From: Rhodanobacter sp. C06
GTDB taxonomy: Bacteria > Pseudomonadota > Gammaproteobacteria > Xanthomonadales > Rhodanobacteraceae
Assembly: GCF_002001105.1 (NCBI RefSeq)
Contig: NZ_MUNP01000075.1
Location: forward strand, 1 to 39,483
Reading direction: 5' to 3'
Length of the DNA stretch: 39,483 nucleotides
Part shown: positions 9,169 to 16,045 of the stretch, piece after piece
Layout of the letters: the number at the start of each line of letters is the position of its first letter
Numbering within the stretch: the first letter of the stretch is position 1
Notes under the pieces: model-generated
What the model was told of the DNA's origin: nothing
Database searches by the model: none
The model's input: only the letters and a program-made list of their open reading frames with translations
Position numbers and translations under genes: made by a program

Positions 9169-11919
9169 ATGCCCAAGCTCATCCTGATCGACGGTTCCTC
9201 CTACCTGTACCGCGCCTTCCACGCGCTGCCGCCGCTGACCAACGCGCAAGGCGAACCTACTGGCGCGCTGTTCGGCGTGGTCAACATGCTGCGCGCCACG
9301 CTGAAGGCAAAGCCCGACTACCTGGCCTTCGTCAGCGATGCTTCCGGCCCCACCTTCCGCGATGAGCTGTATGAGCACTACAAGGCGAACCGCCCGCCGA
9401 TGCCGGGCGACCTGCGCGTGCAGATCGAGCCGATGCTGGCGATCGTGGGCGCGCTGGGTTTCCCCATCCTGCGCATCGGTGGTGTCGAAGCCGACGACGT
9501 GATCGGCACGCTCGCCGTGCAGGCACAACGCGCCGGCATCGAGGTGGAGATCTCCACCGGCGACAAGGACATGGCCCAGCTGGTCGGCCCCGGCGTCACC
9601 CTGGTCAACACCATGACCAGCACCACGATGGACCGCGACGGCGTGATCGAGAAATTCGGCGTGCCGCCCGAGCGCATCGTCGACTACCTCACCCTGGTGG
9701 GCGACACCGTGGACAACGTGCCCGGCGTGCCCAAGTGCGGCCCCAAGACCGCCGCTAAATGGATCGCCGAATACGGCTCGCTGGACGGCGTGATCGCGAA
9801 CGCGGACAAGATCGGCGGCAAGATCGGCGAGAGCCTGCGCGAAGCGCTGCCGCAGCTGCCGCTGTCGCGCGCACTGGTGACGATCAAGACCGACGTGGCG
9901 CTGGAACAGGGTCCCGCCGACCTTGCCCTGCGCGAGGCCGACACCGCGGCACTGCGCGAGCTGTACACGCGCTACGAGTTCAAGGCGGCGCTGAAGGACC
10001 TGGATTCCTCCGGAGATACCTCTGCAGGAGCGCACCCCGTGCGCGAAAAACTCGATGCAGCACCAGAGCCCGAGCATCGCGCACAGGGTGCGCTCCCACC
10101 AAGCAATGCCGCGCCCGGCGAATACGAACTCGTCACCACGCAGGCGCAATTCGACGCCTGGCTGGACAAGCTGCGCAATGCGCCGCTGATCGCCTTCGAC
10201 ACCGAGACCACCAGCATCGATCCGATGCTGGCCGATATCGTGGGCCTGTCGCTGGCGGTGGAACCGGGCAAGGCCTGCTACGTGCCACTGGCGCACGACT
10301 ATCCCGGCGCGCCCGCACAGCTGGCGCGCGCTGCGGTGCTCGCCGCGCTGAAGCCGATCTTCGAGGACGCCAGCCGCCCCAAGCTGGGCCAGCACGCGAA
10401 GTACGACATCAACATCCTGTCGCACTACGGCATCGCGGTGGCGGGCGTGCGCCACGACAGCATGCTGGAGTCCTACGTGTGGAACGCCACTGCTACGCGG
10501 CACGACATGGATTCGCTGGCGAAGCGTTACCTCGGCTACGACACCGTGAAGTACGAGGAGGTGGCCGGCAAGGGCGCGAAGCAGATCCCGTTCTCGCAGG
10601 TGGACCTGGACACCGCCTGCCGCTACGCCGCCGAGGACGCCGACATCACCCTGCGCCTGCACCACGCGCTGTGGCCGCTACTGGAGAGCGTGCCCAGCCT
10701 GCGCTCGGTCTACGAGAACATCGAGATCCCGCTCATTCCCGTGCTGGCCGGCATGGAGCAGCGCGGCGTGCTGATCGACGTGGCGGAGTTGCGCAAGCAG
10801 AGCCAGCAGCTCGGCAAGCGCATGCTGGAATTGCAGCAGCAGGCGTACAAGGAGGCCGGGCGCGAGTTCAACCTCGATTCGCCGAAGCAATTGCAGGCGA
10901 TCCTGTTCGACGAACTGGGACTGCCGGCGAAACTCAAGACGCCCACCGGACAGCCGTCGACCAACGAGGAAGCGCTGGAGGCGATCGCCGACGCGCATGC
11001 GCTGCCGAAGCTGATCCTCGACTACCGCGGCCTCGCCAAGCTGCGCTCCACCTATACCGACAAGCTGGCCGGCACGGTGAACCCGCGCACCGGCCGCGTG
11101 CACACCAGCTACCACCAGGGCGCGGTGGCCACCGGACGGATCTCCTCCACCGATCCGAACCTGCAGAACATCCCGGTGCGCACCGAGGAAGGTCGCCGCA
11201 TCCGCCAGGCCTTCATCGCGCCGCCGGGCTGGAAGGTGATGGCGGCGGACTACTCGCAGATCGAGCTGCGCATCATGGCCCACCTGTCCGGCGACGAAGG
11301 CCTGCTGAAGGCCTTCCACGAAGGCGGCGACGTGCACCGCGCCACCGCCGCCGAGGTGTTCGGCCTCAAGCCCGAACAAGTCACCAGCAACCAGCGCCGC
11401 GCCGCCAAGGCGATCAACTTCGGCCTGATGTACGGCATGAGCGCGTTCGGCCTCGCCCGCCAGCTCGGCATCGACCGCGGCGAGGCCGGCGACTACATGG
11501 CCCGCTACTTCGCCCGCTACCCCGGCGTGCACGCCTTCATGGAGGCCACCCGCGAACAGGCGCATCGCGACGGCTACGTGGAGACGATCTTCGGCCGCCG
11601 CCTGTACCTGGAGAACCTGCAGTCCCGCAACCAGGCCCATCGCGCCGGCGCCGAGCGCGCCGCGGTGAACGCGCCGATGCAGGGCAGCGCCGCCGACATC
11701 ATCAAGCGCGCGATGATTGCCGTGGCCGCGTGGCTGAAGGCGCGCGACGACGCCCACATGCTGATGCAGGTGCACGACGAACTGGTGTTCGAGGTGCGTG
11801 CCGACGCCGTGGACGTGGTACGCGAAGGCGTACGCGAGCGCATGCAGGGCGCCGCCGCACTGGCGGTGCCGCTGATCGTCGACGTGGGCGTAGGCGCGAA
11901 TTGGGACGAGGCACATTGA
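9169..11919 (+). CDS. polA: DNA polymerase I, with in-frame repeat insertion
   Basis: The 916-residue polymerase for gap filling and Okazaki fragment processing has all three domains. The 5' nuclease domain covers residues 1 to about 280 (LILIDGSSYLYRAFHALPPL, TGDKDMAQLV, GVPKCGPKTAAKW). The 3'-5' proofreading exonuclease keeps its acidic residues (Asp344 and Glu346 in DTETTSID, HAKYDINIL, YAAEDADITLRLH). The polymerase domain has ADYSQIELR (Asp694), KAINFGLMYGMS and VHDELVFE (Asp870). All activities look intact. Residues about 285-311 (SAGAHPVREKL to RAQGALPPS) are encoded by a family 2 repeat inserted in frame in the linker between the two nuclease domains. The ATG at 9169 is the canonical start. 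Confidence 0.97.
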   Translation: MPKLILIDGSSYLYRAFHALPPLTNAQGEPTGALFGVVNMLRATLKAKPDYLAFVSDASGPTFRDELYEHYKANRPPMPGDLRVQIEPMLAIVGALGFPILRIGGVEADDVIGTLAVQAQRAGIEVEISTGDKDMAQLVGPGVTLVNTMTSTTMDRDGVIEKFGVPPERIVDYLTLVGDTVDNVPGVPKCGPKTAAKWIAEYGSLDGVIANADKIGGKIGESLREALPQLPLSRALVTIKTDVALEQGPADLALREADTAALRELYTRYEFKAALKDLDSSGDTSAGAHPVREKLDAAPEPEHRAQGALPPSNAAPGEYELVTTQAQFDAWLDKLRNAPLIAFDTETTSIDPMLADIVGLSLAVEPGKACYVPLAHDYPGAPAQLARAAVLAALKPIFEDASRPKLGQHAKYDINILSHYGIAVAGVRHDSMLESYVWNATATRHDMDSLAKRYLGYDTVKYEEVAGKGAKQIPFSQVDLDTACRYAAEDADITLRLHHALWPLLESVPSLRSVYENIEIPLIPVLAGMEQRGVLIDVAELRKQSQQLGKRMLELQQQAYKEAGREFNLDSPKQLQAILFDELGLPAKLKTPTGQPSTNEEALEAIADAHALPKLILDYRGLAKLRSTYTDKLAGTVNPRTGRVHTSYHQGAVATGRISSTDPNLQNIPVRTEEGRRIRQAFIAPPGWKVMAADYSQIELRIMAHLSGDEGLLKAFHEGGDVHRATAAEVFGLKPEQVTSNQRRAAKAINFGLMYGMSAFGLARQLGIDRGEAGDYMARYFARYPGVHAFMEATREQAHRDGYVETIFGRRLYLENLQSRNQAHRAGAERAAVNAPMQGSAADIIKRAMIAVAAWLKARDDAHMLMQVHDELVFEVRADAVDVVREGVRERMQGAAALAVPLIVDVGVGANWDEAH
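10023..10098. repeat. Family 2 inverted repeat, copy G2, inside polA
   Basis: The left arm begins TGCAGGAGCGCACCCCGTGC at 10023. The right arm (10077-10098) reads TCGCGCACAGGGTGCGCTCC followed by CA. The arms match those of copy G1 at 7338-7409. The reading frame of polA passes through without a stop, adding roughly 27 residues. Confidence 0.9.
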
Positions 11920-11959
11920 GTCCGCCCCAGTTGTTGGGTTTCCGTGAAATGAATCGAAC

Positions 11960-11987
11960 CTGACTTTTTTTGCACCGGCTGTAGAAC
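11960..11987 (+). promoter_or_regulatory. Candidate promoter of the sX13-like small RNA
   Basis: CTGACT (11960-11965) and TAGAAC (11982-11987) are separated by 16 nt in a T-rich stretch downstream of polA. They would start transcription near 11994. Both boxes are only partial matches to consensus. Confidence 0.35.
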
Positions 11988-11993
11988 TTTTCC

Positions 11994-12140
11994 GGATTCG
12001 CGCGTTCTCAATCATCGGATGCACGCAACGGCATCCATGGCTGGACACCTCCCTGGACAGCCACCCGGACGCGGAACCTCTCCCCTGGGTTTCCGCCTCC
12101 CCCGGCCCCGAAGGCACCCCCTGGCCTTCGGGGCCTTTTT
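11994..12140 (+). ncRNA. sX13: Structured small RNA with C-rich loops, sX13-like
   Basis: The gap downstream of polA encodes three short stems and an intrinsic terminator. Stem 1 is GGATGC/GCATCC (12017-12036). Stem 2 is TGGCTG/CAGCCA (12038-12063), with CACCTCCCTGG in its loop. Stem 3 is GCGGAA plus CC / GG plus TTCCGC (12071-12096), with loop TCTCCCCTG. A CCTCCCCC linker precedes the terminator. Known from Xanthomonas (from memory): sX13, an Hfq-independent virulence regulator encoded beside polA, pairs through C-rich loops with G-rich motifs near start codons. Position and loop chemistry fit. The 5' end is inferred from a weak promoter, and the identity is not confirmed by alignment. Confidence 0.7.
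12104..12140 (+). terminator. Rho-independent terminator of the small RNA
   Basis: GGCCCCGAAGG (12104-12114) pairs perfectly with CCTTCGGGGCC (12125-12135) across a 10-nt loop, followed by TTTTTA. This is the strongest terminator in the window and could also end polA transcripts. Confidence 0.92.
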
Positions 12141-12264
12141 ATGGGTTGTATTCGTGCGTTCGTCCATGATCGCGAAGATGGGAGTCGCGGCCAGACTGCT
12201 CTCCACTTCATCTGCACGGGCCGCCCCGGCATACTCGAAGCCCGTTCCATCGCGGAAAATATCC

Positions 12265-12483
12265 ATGCGCTTCGCACTGATCGTCATCGGCCTCGTCCTG
12301 CTCGTCGCCGGCCTGTGGGTGGTGTTCGGCCACGGCGGCTACCAGCAGACCGACACGCTGGTGCAACTCGGCTCGGCCAAGCTCACCGCCACGCACGACA
12401 AGGCCTTCCCGCAGTGGCTGGGCGTCGCCGGCATCGTGGTGGGCGCATTGCTGGCCATCGGCGGTTTCTTCAAGAAGGGCTGA
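12265..12483 (+). CDS. Small two-helix membrane protein (DUF3185-like)
   Basis: The 72-residue protein has a hydrophobic segment at about residues 3-22 (FALIVIGLVLLVAGLWVVFG), a polar middle stretch (TDTLVQLGSAKLTATHDKAF) and a second helix at about 51-68 (WLGVAGIVVGALLAIGGFF) ending in basic residues. Size and layout match the DUF3185 family of small inner-membrane proteins, whose role is unknown. The ATG at 12265 starts directly at the first helix. It lies between the small RNA and uvrD, and its stop is 27 nt before the uvrD start. Confidence 0.75.
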   Translation: MRFALIVIGLVLLVAGLWVVFGHGGYQQTDTLVQLGSAKLTATHDKAFPQWLGVAGIVVGALLAIGGFFKKG

Positions 12484-12496
12484 ACACCGCAGCCGC

Positions 12497-12502
12497 TACA
12501 AT
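12497..12502 (+). promoter_or_regulatory. Candidate uvrD -10 box giving a leaderless start
   Basis: TACAAT (12497-12502) ends 7 nt before the ATG at 12510, so transcription would begin on or next to the start codon. The surrounding GCTACAATGGGTGC is almost identical to the sequence at the thiS start (GCTACAATGGGCGC). No Shine-Dalgarno sequence is present. Confidence 0.45.
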
Positions 12503-12509
12503 GGGTGCG

Positions 12510-14804
12510 ATGGATGTCTCGCACCTGATCGACACGCTCAACGACGCGCAACGCGAAGCCGTCTGCGCCCCGCTTGGCCACTATCTCGTCCTCGCCGGCG
12601 CCGGCTCCGGCAAGACCAGCGTGCTCACGCGCCGCATCGGCTGGCTCACCCAGGTGGAGCGGGTGCCGCCATGGGCGATCCTCGCCGTCACCTTCACCAA
12701 CAAGGCCGCGGGCGAGATGCGCGCGCGGCTGGAGTCGCTGATTCCCGGCGGTACGCAAGGACTCACCGTGGGCACCTTCCACGGCATCGCCCACCGCCTG
12801 CTGCGCCGGCACTGGCGCGAGGCCGGACTGCCGGAAGGCTTCCAGATCCTCGACGCCGACGACCAGCAGCGACTGGTGAAGCGCGTGATAGCGGGACTGG
12901 GGCTGGACGAGGCGCGCTTTCCGCCGCGCCAGGCCACCTGGACGATCAACGGCTGGAAGGACGAGGGCAAGCGCCCCGACGCGATCGAGCACCGCGACCA
13001 TCCCGTCACGCACACCCTGGTGCGCATCTACCAGGCCTACGAGGACGCCTGCCACCGTGCCGGCCTGGTCGATTTCGCCGAGCTGCTGCTGCGTGCGCAC
13101 GAGCTGTGGCTGAAGAATCCGGCCGTACTGGAGCATTACCAGAGCCGCTGGCGGCACCTGCTGATCGACGAATTCCAGGACACCAACACGCTGCAGTACG
13201 CGTGGATCCGCGTGCTCGCCGGCCACAGCAGCAAGGTCTTCGCAGTGGGCGATGACGACCAGTCGATCTACGGCTGGCGTGGCGCGCGGGTGGAGAACAT
13301 GCAGCAGTTCCTCAAGGATTTCCCCGGCGCGCGCACGATCAAGCTGGAACAGAACTACCGCTCCACCGCCACCATCCTCAAGGCCGCGAACCACGTGATC
13401 GCGCGCAACGGCGGCCGCCTCGGCAAGGAACTGTGGACCGCCGGCGACGATGGCGAGCGCATCGCGCTGTACGCCGCCTACAACGAGCAGGACGAGGCGC
13501 GCTTCGTGGTCGAGCGCATCCGCGAATACATCGCCGAACACGGCAGCGCGAAGGACTGCGCCATCCTCTACCGCTCCAACGCGCAGTCGCGCAACTTCGA
13601 GGAACAGCTCACCCAGCGCAACATCCCCTACCGCGTCTACGGCGGCCAGCGCTTCTTCGAGCGCGCCGAGATCAAGGACGCGCTGGCCTACCTGCGGCTC
13701 ACCGCCAACCGCCACGACGACGCCTCGTTCGAGCGCGCGGTGAACACCCCGCCGCGCGGCATCGGCGACCGCACGCTCGACGTGTTGCGCCGCCGCGCCC
13801 GCAGCGAGCGCACGTCGATGTGGGAAGCCGCGCTGGCCGAACTCGCCGGCAGCGAACTGGCCGGGCGTGCGAAGAATGCGGTGAAGGCCTTCCTCGCCCT
13901 GATCGGCGAGATGAGCCGCACGTTTTCTCCCTCTCCCCTGCGGGGAGAGGGTCGGGGTGAAGGGTCGGGCTTGCCGGAAACTTCCGCTCCGCCCGAACCC
14001 TCTCCCCCAACCCCTCTCCCGGAGGGAGAGGGGAGTAATGCATTGCCCCTCGCCGAGCAGATCGACCACGTGCTCACCCACACCGGCCTGCGCGACCACT
14101 ACGAGAAGGACAGCCGCGGCAACGGCGAGGCGCGTATCGAGAACCTCGACGAACTGGTCAACGTGGCCAGCCGCTTCGAGCGCACCCAGGAGGACCTCGA
14201 TGCCGGCCTCGACGAGCTGTCCGCCTTCCTCTCGCATGCCGCGCTGGAAGCGGGCGAGGGCCAGGGCGAGGCCTGGGACGATTGCGTGCAGCTGATGACG
14301 CTGCACTCGGCCAAGGGCTTGGAGTTCCCGCTGGTGTTCCTGGTCGGGCTGGAGGAAGGCCTGTTCCCCAGCCAGCGCTCCACCGAGGACGAAGGCCGGT
14401 TGGAAGAGGAGCGCCGGCTCGCCTACGTGGGCATCACCCGCGCCCGCGATCGCCTGGTCATCAGCTACGCCGAATCGCGCCGCATGCACGGCACCGAGAT
14501 GCTGGCGCGCCCCTCGCGCTTCCTCGCCGAGATGCCCGCCGAACTGATCGACGAGGTGCGCCCGCGCGTGCAGGTGAGCCGCCCGCTCTACGCCGGCGCC
14601 GGCGCCGGCCGCTACACTGACACCAGTTCGCTGCAGGAAGACCTGCCGGTCAAGCTCGGCCAGCGCGTCAGCCACCCCAGCTTCGGCGAAGGCGTGGTGG
14701 TCAGCGCCGAAGGCAGCGGCGCGCACACGCGGCTGCAGGTGAATTTTGCCGGCGCCGGCAGCAAGTGGCTGGTGGCGGCGTACGCCAATCTCACGCCCTT
14801 GTAG
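12510..14804 (+). CDS. uvrD: DNA helicase II, with in-frame repeat insertion
   Basis: The 764-residue SF1 helicase acts in nucleotide excision and mismatch repair. Motif I is LAGAGSGKTSVL (Lys35), followed by TFTNKAAGEM, GTFHGIAHRLL, DEFQDTN, VGDDDQSIYGWRGA, QNYRST, YGGQRFFERAEIKDALAYLR, MTLHSAKGLEFP and YVGITRARDRL. The C-terminal Tudor-like tail (GQRVSHPSFGEGVVVSAEG, ending YANLTPL) identifies UvrD/PcrA. Residues about 473-513 (SPSPLRGEGRGEG to TPLPEGEGS) come from a family 1 repeat and fall in the 2B subdomain; the frame stays open. The ATG at 12510 is preferred over 12501 because of the -10 box spacing. A degraded copy of its 3' end lies at 19350-19508. Confidence 0.95.
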   Translation: MDVSHLIDTLNDAQREAVCAPLGHYLVLAGAGSGKTSVLTRRIGWLTQVERVPPWAILAVTFTNKAAGEMRARLESLIPGGTQGLTVGTFHGIAHRLLRRHWREAGLPEGFQILDADDQQRLVKRVIAGLGLDEARFPPRQATWTINGWKDEGKRPDAIEHRDHPVTHTLVRIYQAYEDACHRAGLVDFAELLLRAHELWLKNPAVLEHYQSRWRHLLIDEFQDTNTLQYAWIRVLAGHSSKVFAVGDDDQSIYGWRGARVENMQQFLKDFPGARTIKLEQNYRSTATILKAANHVIARNGGRLGKELWTAGDDGERIALYAAYNEQDEARFVVERIREYIAEHGSAKDCAILYRSNAQSRNFEEQLTQRNIPYRVYGGQRFFERAEIKDALAYLRLTANRHDDASFERAVNTPPRGIGDRTLDVLRRRARSERTSMWEAALAELAGSELAGRAKNAVKAFLALIGEMSRTFSPSPLRGEGRGEGSGLPETSAPPEPSPPTPLPEGEGSNALPLAEQIDHVLTHTGLRDHYEKDSRGNGEARIENLDELVNVASRFERTQEDLDAGLDELSAFLSHAALEAGEGQGEAWDDCVQLMTLHSAKGLEFPLVFLVGLEEGLFPSQRSTEDEGRLEEERRLAYVGITRARDRLVISYAESRRMHGTEMLARPSRFLAEMPAELIDEVRPRVQVSRPLYAGAGAGRYTDTSSLQEDLPVKLGQRVSHPSFGEGVVVSAEGSGAHTRLQVNFAGAGSKWLVAAYANLTPL
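13926..14036. repeat. Family 1 composite repeat, copy D, inside uvrD
   Basis: It holds two stems: 13929-13951 (CCCTCTCCCC, TGC, GGGGAGAGGG) and 14011-14033 (CCCCTCTCCC, GGA, GGGAGAGGGG). They are joined by a linker containing CTTCCGCTCCGCCCG. The layout, two inverted units around a spacer, matches the B/C pair. The linker CTCCGCTCCGCCCG recurs in copy E between thiG and trmB. Confidence 0.9.
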
Positions 14805-14986
14805 ATCATGTCGATTCCAGCCGACAGCGAGGCTGCCGATATCGGAAAGCAAACCCTGCTTCCGCTGTTTCCGACCGCGCTTGTTTGGGTGGCCAAACCC
14901 GCCGGCCGGCTCTTGCCAAGGCGCCGGATTGCGGGGAGGATGCCGACAATCGCGCCTTCCTGCGTTCTGGTTGAAAGGAGGATTGC

Positions 14987-16045
14987 ATGGATGTCGTGAT
15001 CGTCGACGACCAGGCTTCGGCCCGCACGATGTTGCGACACATCGTGCAGGACATCGGGCCACAGCTCGTCGTGCACGATTTCGGCGTGCCGCAAGCGGCG
15101 CTGGACTGGTGCGAGGACAACCGGCCCGACCTGCTGCTGCTGGACTACCGCATGCCGGGTATGGACGGGCTGGAACTGGCCAAGGCCTTCCGCAAGCCGC
15201 TGCGGAACCGGGATGTGCCCATCGTGCTGGTCACGGTGGTGGGCGACGAACCGGTGCGGCAGGCGGCGCTGGATGCCGGCGTGATCGATTTCCTGGTCAA
15301 GCCGATCCATCCGCGCGAGCTGCGCGCGCGTTGCCGCAACCTGCTGCAGTTGCGCCAGCAGTCGGAATCGATCAAGCAACGCTCGCTGTCGCTGGAGCAG
15401 CGGCTCCTCGCCAGCATGCACGAAGTCGAGGAACGCGAGCGCGAAACGCTGTCGCGGCTCGCGCGGGCCATCGAACTCCGCGACGCCGGCACCAGCGCCT
15501 TTCTCGAGCGCATGGCGCACATCGCCGGACTGATCGCGGAGGGGCTGGGGCTGCCGGAAGATCAGGTCCGCATGATCGAGTTGGCTGCGCCGCTGCACGA
15601 CATCGGCAAGATCGCCATCCCCGACGCGATCCTGCTGAAGCCGGGCCCGCTGGACGCGGAGGAACGTGCGCGCATGCAGCAGCACCCGCGCATCGGCTAC
15701 CAGCTGCTGCAGGACAGCCAGAGCCGCTTCATCCAGGCGGGCGCGCAGATCGCGCTGCGCCACCACGAACACTGGGACGGCAAAGGCTACCCGGACGGCT
15801 TGGCCGGCGAGGAAATCCCGATCGAGGCGCGGGTGACCACCGTGGCCGACGTGCTGGACGCCCTGCTGTCGCCGCGCCCGTACAAGGAGGCCTGGAGCAT
15901 CGAGCGCTCGCTCGAATACATCGGCACGCAAAGCGGCGTGCTGCTGGATCCGGACTGCGTGCGCGCCCTGATGGACAACCTGCCGCAGCTGCACGGCATC
16001 TGCGAACGCTACTCCCATGTTCCGCTCCATCGTGACTGGCGTTGA
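14987..16045 (+). CDS. rpfG: Response regulator with HD-GYP cyclic-di-GMP phosphodiesterase domain, RpfG
   Basis: The 352-residue protein has an N-terminal receiver domain with phospho-acceptor Asp53 ([13 protein letters not shown]) and Lys in FLVKPIHP, then a coiled linker (about 120-165). The C-terminal HD-GYP domain has His204-Asp205 in [25 protein letters not shown] (GYP at 267-269) and [13 protein letters not shown]. In Xanthomonas RpfG is phosphorylated by RpfC when DSF is sensed and degrades cyclic-di-GMP, switching on virulence and biofilm dispersal genes. A near-perfect ribosome binding site AAAGGAGG (14975-14982) precedes the ATG. The gene overlaps rpfC by 29 bp. The 182 bp upstream contain no gene. 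Confidence 0.93.
   Translation: MDVVIVDDQASARTMLRHIVQDIGPQLVVHDFGVPQAALDWCEDNRPDLLLLDYRMPGMDGLELAKAFRKPLRNRDVPIVLVTVVGDEPVRQAALDAGVIDFLVKPIHPRELRARCRNLLQLRQQSESIKQRSLSLEQRLLASMHEVEERERETLSRLARAIELRDAGTSAFLERMAHIAGLIAEGLGLPEDQVRMIELAAPLHDIGKIAIPDAILLKPGPLDAEERARMQQHPRIGYQLLQDSQSRFIQAGAQIALRHHEHWDGKGYPDGLAGEEIPIEARVTTVADVLDALLSPRPYKEAWSIERSLEYIGTQSGVLLDPDCVRALMDNLPQLHGICERYSHVPLHRDWR

Noticed and set aside
12501-12509. Alternative uvrD start at ATG 12501
   Set aside because: It overlaps the TACAAT box; the ATG at 12510 has the right spacing and a normal N-terminus. Not fully excluded.
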